Shown here: one piece after another, positions 1 through 8,941 of the stretch
Position numbering within the stretch: the stretch's first letter is position 1
Layout: each line of letters starts with the position of its first letter
NCBI GenBank assembly: GCA_027482795.1
Contig: JAIXVS010000278.1
Coordinates: 1 to 21,847, forward strand
DNA length: 21,847 bases
Direction: 5' to 3'
Origin: Rhodobacter sp.
GTDB taxonomy: Bacteria > Pseudomonadota > Alphaproteobacteria > Rhodobacterales > Rhodobacteraceae
The notes under the pieces: model-generated
The model's database searches: none
What the model was told of the DNA's origin: nothing
What the model saw: only the letters and a program-made list of their open reading frames with translations
Translations under genes and position numbers: made by a program

Positions 1-67
1 CGTTCGGATCGCGCAGCTCGTATGCCGAATGGCTGGTGCTGCCTTTTTTGATATTCAGGGCTGACAT
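1..67 (-). CDS. ilvN: Acetolactate synthase small (regulatory) subunit, 5' fragment
   Basis: Only the first 22 codons lie in the window; the gene continues beyond position 1. The visible N-terminus begins MSALNIKKGSTSHSAY, which matches the usual start of alphaproteobacterial IlvN/IlvH, just before the ACT domain. The start codon at 67 is preceded by an AAAGG ribosome site about 9 bases upstream. It lies 36 bases after the stop of ilvI on the same strand, the standard large-then-small subunit order, so the two are very likely co-transcribed. The small subunit activates the catalytic subunit and confers feedback inhibition by valine. The identification rests on a short N-terminus plus context, not on the ACT domain, which is not visible. 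Confidence 0.8.
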   Translation of the reverse strand, partial: MSALNIKKGSTSHSAYELRDPN

Positions 68-103
68 GTATGTACCTTTTATTATGAGAGGTTGGCGGGC
101 GGC

Positions 104-1858
104 TTACACCAGCACCGCGCCTTTGGCCCCGATGACACCTTGCGTATCGGCGTCCCCCAGCAGCATTTCGTTATGCGGCTTGCCCGACGGGATCATGGGG
201 AAGCAATTTTCGTGCTTTTCCACAAGGCAATCGAAAATCACGGGGCCGTCATAGCGGATCATCTCCATGATCGCATCATCCAGATCGGATGGATCATCGC
301 ATTTGATGCCCTTGCAGCCAAACGCCTCGGCCAGTTTGACAAAATCGGGCAGGGATTCTGACCAGCTTTGCGAATACCTCTCGCCATGCAGCAGTTCTTG
401 CCACTGGCGCACCATTCCTAGGCGTTCGTTGTTTAGGATGAACTGTTTGACGGGCGTGCGGAATTGCATGGCCGTGCCCATTTCTTGCATGTTCATCAGC
501 CACGATGCCTCGCCCGCCACGTTAATCACCAGCGATTTGGGATGGGCAATTTGCACGCCAATGCTGGCAGGCAAGCCGTAGCCCATGGTGCCAAGGCCGC
601 CCGATGTCATCCAGCGATTGGGGTCTTCGAAGCCCAAAAACTGAGCCGCCCACATTTGATGCTGGCCCACCTCGGTCGTGATGTAGCGATCCATGCCTTT
701 GGTCAGCGCTTCCAGCCGTTCCAGCGCGTATTGCGGTTTGATGACGGTGGTGGAATTCTTGTAGGTCAGGCATTTGACCGCGCGCCATTCATTGATCTGC
801 GCCCACCATTTGGCCAGCCCTTCCTTGTTCACCTTCGATCCGCGCGCGCGCCATTGGCGCAGCGCTTCGGCCAGCACCTCGGCCACATCGCCCACAATAC
901 CCACATCGGTGCGGATGACCTTGTTGATCGACGACGGGTCAATATCGACATGCACCTTTTTCGATTTCGGGCTGAAATCCGGGATGCGGCCTGTGATACG
1001 GTCATCAAAACGCGCGCCGATGTTCAGCATCAGATCGCAGCCATGCATCGACAAATTCGCCTCGTACAGGCCGTGCATACCCAGCATCCCCAGCCAGTTT
1101 TTGCCTGAGGCGGGGTAAGACCCCAGACCCATCAGGGTAGAGGTGATAGGAAAGCCCGTTTCGGCCACAAATTCGCGCAGCAATTGGCTGGCGCGCGGGC
1201 CAGAGTTAATCACCCCGCCGCCCGTGTAAAACAGCGGGCGTTCGGCGGTTTCCATCATTTCGACCATGCGGGCAATTTGGGCGCCGTCCCCCGTGGTGCG
1301 CGGCTGGTAATGCGCGGTGCGCGCGGCGGGCATTTCGGTGTAATCGGCCGTGGCAAATTGCACGTCTTTGGGAATATCAATCAGCACGGGGCCAGGGCGG
1401 CCAGACCGCGCGACGTGAAAGGCTTGGTGCATCACTTCGGACAATTTGGCGGTATCTTTGACCAGCCAGTTATGTTTGGTGCAGGGGCGGGTGATGCCAA
1501 CGGTGTCCGCCTCTTGGAACCCATCGGTGCCAATCATAAAGGTTGGCACTTGGCCCGAAAGCACCACCAAGGGGATGCTATCTAGCAGCGCATCGGTCAG
1601 GCCCGTGACGGCATTTGTCGCCCCTGGGCCCGAGGTAACCAGCGCCACGCCAACCTTGCCCGTTGAACGCGCATAGCCTTCGGCCATGTGGATTGCGCCC
1701 TGTTCGTGGCGCACTAAAATATGGCGGATGTCGTTTTGCTGGAAAATCGCATCATAGATCGGCAACACTGCGCCGCCCGGATAGCCAAAGACCACCTCAA
1801 CGCCCTGATCCTTCAGCGCCTGAACCACCATTTCTGCGCCCGTCATCTGCCGTGCCAT
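104..1858 (-). CDS. ilvI: Acetolactate synthase large (catalytic) subunit
   Basis: This ThDP-dependent enzyme condenses pyruvate with pyruvate or 2-oxobutyrate, the first common step of valine, leucine and isoleucine synthesis. At 584 residues it has the normal family length. The N-terminal ThDP domain shows FGYPGGAVLPIYD and the catalytic Glu52 in RHEQGA. It is followed by TSGPGATNAVTGLTDA, a central FAD-binding-type domain, and a C-terminal pyrophosphate domain. The usual GDGS cofactor motif reads GEASWLMN here, a variant I recall from alphaproteobacterial homologues. I chose the ATG at 1858 (MARQMTGAEM), which keeps the conserved N-terminus and lies 8 bases after AAAGG; an adjacent ATG at 1861 is equally possible. 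A longer in-frame extension to 1936 would run through the predicted promoter and looks non-coding. ilvN follows downstream. Confidence 0.96.
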   Translation of the reverse strand: MARQMTGAEMVVQALKDQGVEVVFGYPGGAVLPIYDAIFQQNDIRHILVRHEQGAIHMAEGYARSTGKVGVALVTSGPGATNAVTGLTDALLDSIPLVVLSGQVPTFMIGTDGFQEADTVGITRPCTKHNWLVKDTAKLSEVMHQAFHVARSGRPGPVLIDIPKDVQFATADYTEMPAARTAHYQPRTTGDGAQIARMVEMMETAERPLFYTGGGVINSGPRASQLLREFVAETGFPITSTLMGLGSYPASGKNWLGMLGMHGLYEANLSMHGCDLMLNIGARFDDRITGRIPDFSPKSKKVHVDIDPSSINKVIRTDVGIVGDVAEVLAEALRQWRARGSKVNKEGLAKWWAQINEWRAVKCLTYKNSTTVIKPQYALERLEALTKGMDRYITTEVGQHQMWAAQFLGFEDPNRWMTSGGLGTMGYGLPASIGVQIAHPKSLVINVAGEASWLMNMQEMGTAMQFRTPVKQFILNNERLGMVRQWQELLHGERYSQSWSESLPDFVKLAEAFGCKGIKCDDPSDLDDAIMEMIRYDGPVIFDCLVEKHENCFPMIPSGKPHNEMLLGDADTQGVIGAKGAVLV

Positions 1859-1907
1859 CATACCCACCTTTGCCCTTGTCCTGCGTGGCCCCTGCCAACG
1901 CTGGCGG

Positions 1908-1936
1908 AAACTAGGGGGCGCGGTGCAGGGCGTCAA
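1908..1936 (-). promoter_or_regulatory. Predicted sigma-70-type promoter of ilvI-ilvN
   Basis: On the minus strand TTGACG (1931-1936) and TAGTTT (1908-1913) are separated by exactly 17 bases. The -35 matches five of six consensus bases, while the -10 is weak. The promoter would give a leader of roughly 45 bases before the ilvI start. No attenuator hairpin or convincing leader peptide was found in the 165-bp gap, so classical ilv attenuation is not supported. The assignment is by inspection only. Confidence 0.35.
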
Positions 1937-2023
1937 CCCGCAAAATGCATTTTTAATGTCGCAGATGTGGGATTTTTTGAACTTTTATTACGTATTGCGG
2001 CATTTCGGCGCAACTTTTGCAAA

Positions 2024-2431
2024 TCACGCTTGATCTTGGGCCTGCGTCGCAGGTTCAATCAAATCCCATCGGTTGCCCCATGGGTCGCGCCAAACCGCCA
2101 CGCGGCCGTAGGGTTCATCCCGCGGCGTCTCCTCGAACACACCGCCTGCGGCAGTGATGCGCGCGGCGTCGCGGCTGAAATCATCCGTGTGCAAGAACAG
2201 CCAAACGCGCCCCGCGCCCTGCGCGCCAATGGCGGCAATTTGGGCAGCGCCAGAGGGCTGTGCCAGCACAAGCGCCGCGCCCCCGCCTGCGGGCTGAACC
2301 GTGACCCAGCGCTTGTGCCCTTGGTTAAGGTCGGCAGTCAGGTCAAAGCCGATGGCGGTGAAAAACGCGATGGCGGCATCGTAATTTGGGATAATCAGCG
2401 CCAGCGCGCCTAGGCTTGGGCCTGCTCTCAT
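2024..2431 (-). CDS. VOC-superfamily (glyoxalase/bleomycin-resistance-like) protein
   Basis: This is a 135-residue single-module VOC protein. The N-terminal half carries a beta-alpha-beta unit (IIPNYDAAIAFFTAIGF). The second half ends in VAVWRDPWGNRWDLIEP, the typical D-P-x-G-N-x-W/F motif of the glyoxalase fold. VOC proteins bind a divalent metal and include dioxygenases, isomerases and antibiotic-binding proteins; the substrate here cannot be told. The ATG at 2431 overlaps the bpt stop in an ATGA arrangement, so translation is probably coupled to bpt. The remote metal ligands are not all obvious, so a non-catalytic binding role is possible. Confidence 0.8.
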   Translation of the reverse strand: MRAGPSLGALALIIPNYDAAIAFFTAIGFDLTADLNQGHKRWVTVQPAGGGAALVLAQPSGAAQIAAIGAQGAGRVWLFLHTDDFSRDAARITAAGGVFEETPRDEPYGRVAVWRDPWGNRWDLIEPATQAQDQA

Positions 2432-3258
2432 TCGGGCAAGTTCAGGGGCACGGGCAAATGAATGCGCGCCACCTGTTCGGAAATGGGATCGACTGCCAGC
2501 GGGTGCAGCGCCGAGACATGTTCCGCAGGATCGCCGATGGCCTGCCAGCGCCCGCCTTTGAACACTTCCAATGCAGAAAACGCGGCCTTATAGCCCATTT
2601 TGCGGCTGCCCGGCACCCAATAGCCAAGGTAGACGTAAGGAAGACCCGCTTCGCGCGCAAGGGCGACATGGTCTAAAATGGCGTATGTGCCCAGCGACAA
2701 ACGGTCTAGCTTTGGGTCGTAAAAGCTGTAAACCATAGATAGCCCATCATCGAACACATCGGTCAGGGTGACGGCGATAAGGTCAACCTCGCCGCGCGGG
2801 CGGGTCAGTGAATATTGTATCACACGGGTCCGGATCGGCGTTTCTTCGATCATCGCAGCAAATTCGAAGGCGTCCATATCGGCCATGCCGCCATCGGCGT
2901 GGCGCGCATCTAGATAACGGCGAAACAGATCATATTGTTCTTCTGTCGCCCATGCCGATGTCGCTTGGCGGCGGATATCGGCCCCGCGCGCCAGCACCTT
3001 GCGCTGGCTGCGGTTGGGCTGAAAATCGGCCACGCGAATGCGGGCCGACAGGCAGGCCGAACATTCCGCGCAGGACGGGCGGTACACCACATTTTGGCTG
3101 CGACGAAATCCCTGTTTCGACAGGCTGTCATTCAGCCGCTCGGCCCCCTCGCCTTGCAAAGATGTGAACAATTTGCGCTCCATCCGCCCCTCTAGATAAG
3201 GGCAGGGCTGGGGCGCAGTCACATAAAACTGCGGCGCAATGGGAAGGGTATGACGCAT
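2428..3258 (-). CDS. bpt: Aspartate/glutamate leucyltransferase (bacterial protein transferase)
   Basis: This aminoacyl-tRNA-protein transferase adds leucine to proteins with N-terminal Asp or Glu, marking them for ClpS/ClpAP degradation. It has 276 residues, the usual length. The N-terminal domain shows CPYLEGR (Cys19) and a cysteine cluster CAECSAC (Cys63, Cys66, Cys69). The C-terminal GNAT-like domain has SFYDP, LGTYAILDH, YVYLGYWVPGSRKMGYK and SALEVF, all hallmarks of the bacterial Ate/Bpt family. The Bpt subtype, rather than arginyltransferase, is inferred from known alphaproteobacterial orthologues. The start ATG at 3258 has no clear Shine-Dalgarno sequence, but the N-terminus MRHTLPIAPQFYVT fits the family. 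A VOC gene overlaps its stop by four bases. Confidence 0.93.
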   Translation of the reverse strand: MRHTLPIAPQFYVTAPQPCPYLEGRMERKLFTSLQGEGAERLNDSLSKQGFRRSQNVVYRPSCAECSACLSARIRVADFQPNRSQRKVLARGADIRRQATSAWATEEQYDLFRRYLDARHADGGMADMDAFEFAAMIEETPIRTRVIQYSLTRPRGEVDLIAVTLTDVFDDGLSMVYSFYDPKLDRLSLGTYAILDHVALAREAGLPYVYLGYWVPGSRKMGYKAAFSALEVFKGGRWQAIGDPAEHVSALHPLAVDPISEQVARIHLPVPLNLPE

Positions 3259-3665
3259 GGGCGGGGACGCTATCCGATAGGTTAGATAAGCCTAGCAACT
3301 GTGAATGGATGCGCCAAGCGCAGATTTGCGTATTTTGGGCAAAAGGTTGCAAAAAGGTAAATAAATCAGCAGGAACTGGCCCATGATGGCGTGATGCGGG
3401 GCAAAGATGGTCGATTTAGTGGCTATGTGCGGTCTGTCACAGTGGCGGGCAGGGTACGGCAGCGGCACAATTTTCGGCTTCAATAGATGGCGTTGCAGCA
3501 GGATCTAGCATTACCAAGCCGCTGGGTATTGCCAGAGCGTTCCTTGCGCGCCGCGCCATCCGATGCGCGCCAGCAAAAGGCTTTGACCGCGCGGCGTGTC
3601 GCTGGGACTGCGCCCTGCGGGGCAGCCGCTGCGCAGCACGGCGGCCCCGCAAATCTTGCATCCAG
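3259..3665. other. Gene-free 407-bp interval between the chemoreceptor and bpt
   Basis: No reading frame with family character, no tRNA-like cloverleaf and no mobile-element ends were recognised. The part next to bpt (about 3290-3380) is comparatively AT-rich on the strand leading into bpt and probably holds its promoter, but no box pair is convincing. The part next to the chemoreceptor contains a strong hairpin at 3617-3650, described separately. Confidence 0.5.
3617..3650 (-). terminator. GC-rich hairpin downstream of the chemoreceptor gene
   Basis: It begins 16 bases after the chemoreceptor stop codon. A 7-bp stem GCGGGGC/GCCCCGC continues, after one mismatch, into GCCG/CGGC. The inner loop contains the self-complementary CTGCGCAG. 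There is no T-run on the minus strand side, so it is not a textbook intrinsic terminator. It may instead protect the 3' end or work with Rho. Confidence 0.35.
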
Positions 3666-5885
3666 CTAGGCCGCTTTTGCGGGGCGGCCAAAATCCTCTG
3701 CCTTGGAGTGATCAATTTGAAAACGCGAGACAAGCTGCGACAGGTCTTGCGCGACAGCGGACAGCGATGTGCATTCTGCCGTAGTTTCCTCGACCATAGC
3801 CACGTTGGTTTGCGTCACCAGATCCAATTGCGAGACACCATCGTTGACCTTGGTCAGACCTTGGGATTGCTCGCTTGCCGCCACGGCGATACGCGAAATC
3901 AGGGTCGAAATTTTCTGAATATGCGCGCCAATGTCGCCTGCCGATGCTTCGGCTTCGGCGACATATTCTACACCTTTGGCAACTTCTACGCCCGAAGCTG
4001 CGATCAGCGATTTGATATCTTGCGCCGATTGGGCCGAACGTTCGGCCAGACCGCGCACTTCGGATGCGATCACCGCAAAGCCAGACCCTTCGGCCCCAGC
4101 GCGAGTGGCTTCGACCCCCGCGTTCAACGCCAAAAGGTTGGTTTGGAACGCGATATCTTCGATCACACCCACGATCTGTTCGATCTGCTGCGAGGATGAT
4201 TTAATCGCCTCGATGGCCGATACGGTGTTTGACATCGTCACGCCCATCGCCACGCCCTTATCCGACGCAAGGCTGGCCAAACTGTCCAGTTCGGTGGCAT
4301 CTGCCTGCGAGCTGATGATGTTGCGCGTCAGCTGTTCCAATGCGGCGGCGGCTGTTTGCAAAGTCATCCCTTGGGTTTCGGTGCGCTGCGACAGGTCGGT
4401 CGTGGCCATGCTGATACCGCGCGCGCCAGACAAGATGCTGCTTGCGGTTTCGATCACACGGGCAACCAGATCGCTTAGCGCAGTGGCGGCGGCGTTGAAA
4501 TTATCGGCCAAGCCCTGATATTTTGGATCGAATCTTTCTTGAATGCGTGCGGTCAGATCACCCGCTGCCAGTTGATTTAGCCCGTTTGTCAGGCTTTGCA
4601 CCACCTGTTGTTGCGCCGCTTCGGAAAGTTGCAGCGCCTCTTTGGCGCGGGCGGCGGTTTGCAGCTGCGATTGCAAATCTTCTAGCCCGCGCGTAATGGC
4701 CTTAACCTCGGACAGATCGCGCCGATCTTGGGTGATGGGGCGGTCAATTTCGCCAGCGGTCAGCGCGGCCAACTCATCCACCTTGACTTTGATCTTGCGG
4801 GTCAGTTTCGACGACACTTGCCACAGGGTCACGCCCATAATGGCCAAAGTTCCAAGCAAAACCAACACGTTCCAGATCATGGTGTATTGCTGCGTTGTAT
4901 CGCGCGCCGCCCAAATTTCATCCAGCGAAACACTGACAACATTGATCAGGCCAGACAGACCTGCCAAGGCATCGCCCGATTGTTTGAAATACTCATCAAA
5001 GGTGACGCTGTAAGTGATCGGCACGCTGACATCAGTCATCCCATTGGCAACGGCATCATCCTGTGCCGCGCGTATTTCATCTTTCAATTTATCCAGCAAG
5101 GCAACGTACTGGGTAAATTGCAGTTGGGTTTCTTCAATTTTCTGGGTCACCGTTGGCGGAATTGGGATGGTTTCTGTGATATGTTCAACCGACCGCCACG
5201 CTTCCAAAGCGCGGTTTAGGTTAAAGTCGACATAGGTTAGTTCCGACGGCGTTAAGGTGCGCCCGTGCATGGTTGCAATGGCGAACATGCTGCGGGCGCG
5301 GCCTGAATATTCGCGCGCGTCAAACACGGTTTCTTGCAAGCGCATCAGTAACGTGACCTCGGTCGAGGTCAATTCGTTTGGAACAACGATATGCACCGTC
5401 ATCCCCCGCATTTCGACGATCATGGATTTGATTTCCTCGATCGCCTCTTCGCCCATCGCGTGATCACGCTCGCTTAAGGGTTTTTCGACAAGGTCATCAA
5501 TAACTTTGTGGTCTTCTGCAATCGCCTGCAACGCCTGTTCGGTGTCGCCCGACAACTCATCGCGCATCGGGAACCCTTCGATCTGGGTCAGGATGCTCTT
5601 AATCTCGGTAAACTTGGCGGACGAATGTTCGCGCTGCGCCCTGCGCAAATCGTCTACAGCCGCGTCGTTTTCGGGTGCCATCGACAGTTGCACTTGGCTT
5701 AAGCTGCGTTCTAGCGACAGCGATGTCAGCTCTTCAAACCACATTCCCCGCAGCGCGACAAGTTCGCGCAGTGTTTGAACCTTTTGCGAATTGCTTAACG
5801 CAAACAGCGCCGATTTCCCCGATTGTGCGACAGCGATACCGCTGACCGTCAAAATTGCGACTGTAAGAAGCGTTGAAATTTTCAT
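3666..5885 (-). CDS. Methyl-accepting chemotaxis protein with two HAMP units
   Basis: Receptor-type signal transducer of about 739 residues. A first membrane segment or uncleaved signal lies at residues 2-20, followed by a long periplasmic, mostly helical sensor region (about 21-333). A second membrane segment spans 334-356. HAMP regions lie near 357-410 and 430-482, the second containing LAAGDLTARI. The methyl-accepting coiled coil has the hairpin tip IAFQTNLLALNAGVEATRAG at about 579-598, followed by GFAVIASEVRGLAERS. The tip is the CheA/CheW contact site and is intact. No NWETF-like CheR/CheB tether is present at the C-terminus (GRPAKAA). The sensed ligand is unknown. Start 5885 is preferred because it places the membrane segment at the terminus; an in-frame ATG at 5915 is the alternative. 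It lies 80 bp downstream of the YbaK-type gene on the same strand. Confidence 0.92.
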   Translation of the reverse strand: MKISTLLTVAILTVSGIAVAQSGKSALFALSNSQKVQTLRELVALRGMWFEELTSLSLERSLSQVQLSMAPENDAAVDDLRRAQREHSSAKFTEIKSILTQIEGFPMRDELSGDTEQALQAIAEDHKVIDDLVEKPLSERDHAMGEEAIEEIKSMIVEMRGMTVHIVVPNELTSTEVTLLMRLQETVFDAREYSGRARSMFAIATMHGRTLTPSELTYVDFNLNRALEAWRSVEHITETIPIPPTVTQKIEETQLQFTQYVALLDKLKDEIRAAQDDAVANGMTDVSVPITYSVTFDEYFKQSGDALAGLSGLINVVSVSLDEIWAARDTTQQYTMIWNVLVLLGTLAIMGVTLWQVSSKLTRKIKVKVDELAALTAGEIDRPITQDRRDLSEVKAITRGLEDLQSQLQTAARAKEALQLSEAAQQQVVQSLTNGLNQLAAGDLTARIQERFDPKYQGLADNFNAAATALSDLVARVIETASSILSGARGISMATTDLSQRTETQGMTLQTAAAALEQLTRNIISSQADATELDSLASLASDKGVAMGVTMSNTVSAIEAIKSSSQQIEQIVGVIEDIAFQTNLLALNAGVEATRAGAEGSGFAVIASEVRGLAERSAQSAQDIKSLIAASGVEVAKGVEYVAEAEASAGDIGAHIQKISTLISRIAVAASEQSQGLTKVNDGVSQLDLVTQTNVAMVEETTAECTSLSAVAQDLSQLVSRFQIDHSKAEDFGRPAKAA

Positions 5886-5965
5886 GGCACACCCAATATT
5901 GCGTGCTTTCGTCATAGCCCCAAAGGGTTTAAAATATTGCTAATGCCGATAGGATCCTGCGCGCC

Positions 5966-6430
5966 TTATGTAAACGGCGCTAGACAGGCACCCGTGATGC
6001 GCGCCAAGTCCTGCGGTGCTATCGCAAAAATATGGTTGGGCGTGCCCGCAGCGGCCCAAACTATTTGAAATTGCAGAAGATTTTCGTCCATCCACAGGGG
6101 CAGCGGGGTTAAATGCCCAAGCGGCGAAACACCGCCAATGGCAAAACCTGTCACCTCGCGCACGCGGTTTGCATCGGCGCGGCCCAAAGGTTCGCCCGCA
6201 AGCCGCGATGCCGCAGCCCCATCCACCATGCCGCCGCCCGCCGTTAAAAATAGGTAAAGTTGTCCAGAATCTCCTGCGAAGATGATCGATTTTACAATTT
6301 GATCCAGCGCGCAGCCTGCGGCATCGGCGGCTTGCTGTGCGGTGCGCGTCTCGCTGGGCATTTCGATGGGGCGTGTGTCAATTCCTGCGGCCTTCAGGGC
6401 GGCGGTGACGCGGGCCAGACTTTTGCTCAT
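5966..6430 (-). CDS. YbaK/EbsC-type aminoacyl-tRNA deacylase
   Basis: A 154-residue protein of the INS/YbaK superfamily, which hydrolyses mischarged tRNAs in trans (for example Cys-tRNA(Pro) or Ala-tRNA(Pro)). Visible signatures are IVKSIIF with the conserved lysine at residue 47, GFAIGGVSPLGH (GxxPxG loop) near 114-125, and AAGTPNHIFAI near the C-terminus. The substrate amino acid cannot be decided from sequence. The start at 6430 has a good AAAGGAAG site 4-10 bases upstream. It is divergent from glnE with only 48 bp between the start codons, so the two promoters must overlap. A much longer in-frame extension upstream runs antisense to glnE and is rejected. Confidence 0.9.
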   Translation of the reverse strand: MSKSLARVTAALKAAGIDTRPIEMPSETRTAQQAADAAGCALDQIVKSIIFAGDSGQLYLFLTAGGGMVDGAAASRLAGEPLGRADANRVREVTGFAIGGVSPLGHLTPLPLWMDENLLQFQIVWAAAGTPNHIFAIAPQDLARITGACLAPFT

Positions 6431-6478
6431 GTTCTTCCTTTGCTTGACCTTTGGGCGCGGCGGCATCACTTTGGCGCT

Positions 6479-8908
6479 ATGTTGCCATTTGCCGCCCGTA
6501 TCACACGCTGCCCCATTCCCTTTGACGCTGCAATAGGGGGCGAAGCGGCGCTGCCTTTTGCGGATATGCCCGCGCCTGTGGGGGGTCTGGTTGCAGGGGC
6601 GGCGGGGTGCAGCCCCTATATCAAAGACCTGCTGCGCAGGCAGGGTGATTGGTTGCACAGCGTGCTGCAAGGCGACCCGCAGGGCGCGCTGGACGGCGTG
6701 CTGGCGGGGCTGGATAACGCCACATTGCCCAGTCTTGCCAAAGACTTGCGTGTGGCCAAGGCCCGCGTGGCGCTGCTGGCGGCGCTGGCCGATTTGGGCG
6801 GCGTTTGGGATACGATGACCGTCACCCGCGCGCTGACAGTTTTTGCAGACTGCGCCGTGCAACGCTGCGTCACGCTTTTGGTGGGCGATGAAATTCGGCG
6901 CGGCAAACTTCCCCTCGCCACCCCTGATGAAGCAGCCACGGGCGCGGGGTTGGTGGTGCTGGCTATGGGCAAAATGGGCGCGTATGAGCTGAACTATTCG
7001 TCTGACATCGACCTGATCTGCCTGTTCGATCAAGACCGATACGGTGCGGATGCCGCCGAGGCGCGCAGCGCCTTTGTTCGCGTGGTGCGGCGCATGTCAG
7101 CACTTTTACAAGATATCACCGAAGATGGTTATGTCTTTCGCGTTGATCTGCGCCTGCGCCCCGATGCCGCTGTCACCCCCGTTTGCCTATCGATGGCCGC
7201 CGCCATGGCCTATTACGAGGCCGAGGGAAGGACGTGGGAGCGTGCGGCCTATATCAAAGCGCGCCCTTGCGCGGGCGATATCGCTGCGGGGCAGCGGTTT
7301 TTGGCGGGCCTAACCCCGTTTGTGTGGCGCAAGCATTTGGATTTTGCCGCCATTCAAGATGCCCATGACATGCGCCTGCGCATTCGCACCCATCGCGGGC
7401 TGCATGGGCCGATTAAACTGGAAGGGCACAATATGAAACTGGGCGCGGGGGGTATCCGCGAAATCGAATTTTATGCCCAGACCCGCCAGTTGATTGCGGG
7501 CGGGCGCGATGCCAGTTTGCGCGACCCCACCACTTTGGGCGCGCTGGGCGCGCTGGCGGCCAAGGGATGGACAAGTGACGGCGATGCGGCGGCCCTGTCG
7601 CGCCTGTATCTGGCCCACCGCGACATCGAACATCGCATCCAAATGGTGCAGGATGAACAAACCCATGATCTGCCCAGCTCGCAAGGTGGTATCGCGCGGC
7701 TTGCGGCGTTTTGTGGGCAAAGCGAGGCTGATTTTCGACGTGATCTGCTGGCGCGTCTGGCCGAGACTGACCGATTGACGGATGAATTCTTCAACCCTGC
7801 CGCAACGGGGCAAGCGGCCCCTGCAACAGCCGCGCAAACCCCAAACCTGCCGCCCGAATTTGCTGCCATTATTGCAAGCTGGCGGGCCTATCCCGCCCTG
7901 CGATCCGCGCGTGCGCAAAGCATTTTTCAGCGCCTGTTGCCCAAGCTTCAGACGCGCCTGGCCCGCGCCGATCACCCCGCCGAGGCGTTGATGGCGCTGG
8001 ATGGGTTCTTGGCGGGTCTGCCTGCGGGTGTGCAAATTTTTAGCCTGTTCGATGCCAACCCCGCGCTGGTGGATTTGATCATTGATATTGCGGCAACCGC
8101 CCCCAGTTTGGCGCTGTATCTGTCGCGGCATTCCGCCGTGCTTGATGGGGTGATTGGCGGCGCGTTTTGGGCACCTTGGCCCAGTGATGCGGCGCTTACG
8201 GGCGAACTGGCCAGCCTGTTGGCCGTAGCCCCCGATTACGAGGCGCGTCTGGACGGCGCGCGCGCATGGCAAAAGGAATGGCATTTCCGCATTGGCGTGC
8301 ATCTTTTGCGGGGGCTGATTTCGGCAGACGATGCAGGCGCGCAATATGCAGCCCTAGCAGGGGCGGTGATTGCGGCGCTGTGGCCCGTTGTCGCGCAAGA
8401 TTTCGCGCGCCGCCATGGGCCAGCGCCTGGGCGCGGGGCGGCGGTTTTGGGCATGGGTAGCCTTGGCGCGGGGCGTCTGAATGCGGCGTCTGATTTGGAT
8501 ATTATTTTGATTTATGATGCGCAGGGCGTGGATGCTTCGGTCGGCCCCCGCCCTTTGCCAACCCGCCAATATTTTGCCCGCCTGACGCAAAGCTTTGTCA
8601 CTGCATTGTCGGCGCAAACCGCAAAGGGGCGGCTTTACGAGGTGGACGTGCGGCTGCGGCCATCGGGGCGCAAGGGGCCCGTGGCCACCTCGCTTGCCGC
8701 ATTCGCCAGCTATCAGCGCGATGAGGCGTGGACGTGGGAACATTTGGCCCTAACTCGCGCGCGCGTGATGGTGGGGGATGCTGGTCTTGCGCGCGATATC
8801 GAAACGCTGCGCTGCGCCGTCATCACCGAAAAGGGCAAGGCCGCTGCCCTGCGCGCCGATGTTGCCGACATGCGCGCGCGCCTTGCCAGCGCGCAAACGG
8901 GGCCATGA
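6479..8908 (+). CDS. glnE: Bifunctional glutamine synthetase adenylyltransferase/adenylyl-removing enzyme, truncated by in-frame UGA
   Basis: GlnE adenylylates glutamine synthetase when nitrogen is plentiful and removes AMP when nitrogen is scarce, under PII control. The N-terminal adenylyl-removing nucleotidyltransferase has MGKMGAYELNYSSDIDL (residues 163-179). The C-terminal adenylyltransferase has MGSLGAGRLNAASDLDI (659-675) and DVRLRPSGRKGP. The frame stops at codon 810 (TGA 8906-8908), yet the same frame continues for 131 sense codons to 9304 with the expected GlnE C-terminus. The full-length equivalent would be about 941 codons, normal for the family. The start MLPFAARITRCPIPFD matches related N-termini but has no Shine-Dalgarno site; a longer frame to 6260 overlaps the divergent gene. 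Both catalytic cores are retained, but the last helical region is lost unless the UGA is read through or is a sequencing error. Confidence 0.88.
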   Translation: MLPFAARITRCPIPFDAAIGGEAALPFADMPAPVGGLVAGAAGCSPYIKDLLRRQGDWLHSVLQGDPQGALDGVLAGLDNATLPSLAKDLRVAKARVALLAALADLGGVWDTMTVTRALTVFADCAVQRCVTLLVGDEIRRGKLPLATPDEAATGAGLVVLAMGKMGAYELNYSSDIDLICLFDQDRYGADAAEARSAFVRVVRRMSALLQDITEDGYVFRVDLRLRPDAAVTPVCLSMAAAMAYYEAEGRTWERAAYIKARPCAGDIAAGQRFLAGLTPFVWRKHLDFAAIQDAHDMRLRIRTHRGLHGPIKLEGHNMKLGAGGIREIEFYAQTRQLIAGGRDASLRDPTTLGALGALAAKGWTSDGDAAALSRLYLAHRDIEHRIQMVQDEQTHDLPSSQGGIARLAAFCGQSEADFRRDLLARLAETDRLTDEFFNPAATGQAAPATAAQTPNLPPEFAAIIASWRAYPALRSARAQSIFQRLLPKLQTRLARADHPAEALMALDGFLAGLPAGVQIFSLFDANPALVDLIIDIAATAPSLALYLSRHSAVLDGVIGGAFWAPWPSDAALTGELASLLAVAPDYEARLDGARAWQKEWHFRIGVHLLRGLISADDAGAQYAALAGAVIAALWPVVAQDFARRHGPAPGRGAAVLGMGSLGAGRLNAASDLDIILIYDAQGVDASVGPRPLPTRQYFARLTQSFVTALSAQTAKGRLYEVDVRLRPSGRKGPVATSLAAFASYQRDEAWTWEHLALTRARVMVGDAGLARDIETLRCAVITEKGKAAALRADVADMRARLASAQTGP

Positions 8909-8941
8909 CCCGATTGGGAGGCAAACGCAGGCGCGGGCCGC

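Noticed and set aside
1862..2023. An ilv attenuator with a branched-chain leader peptide
   Set aside because: No leader frame rich in Leu, Ile or Val codons and no paired terminator/antiterminator stems are visible; only a predicted promoter is supported.
5966..7033. A 355-codon frame on the minus strand covering the deacylase and extending over glnE
   Set aside because: Only the last 154 residues have YbaK character. The extension is antisense to glnE, has low-complexity His/Arg/Gln content, and a good ribosome site precedes the internal ATG at 6430.
7310..8344. A 344-codon open frame on the minus strand inside glnE
   Set aside because: It is an antisense shadow of a strongly conserved coding region; its composition (Arg, Gln, His rich) fits no family.
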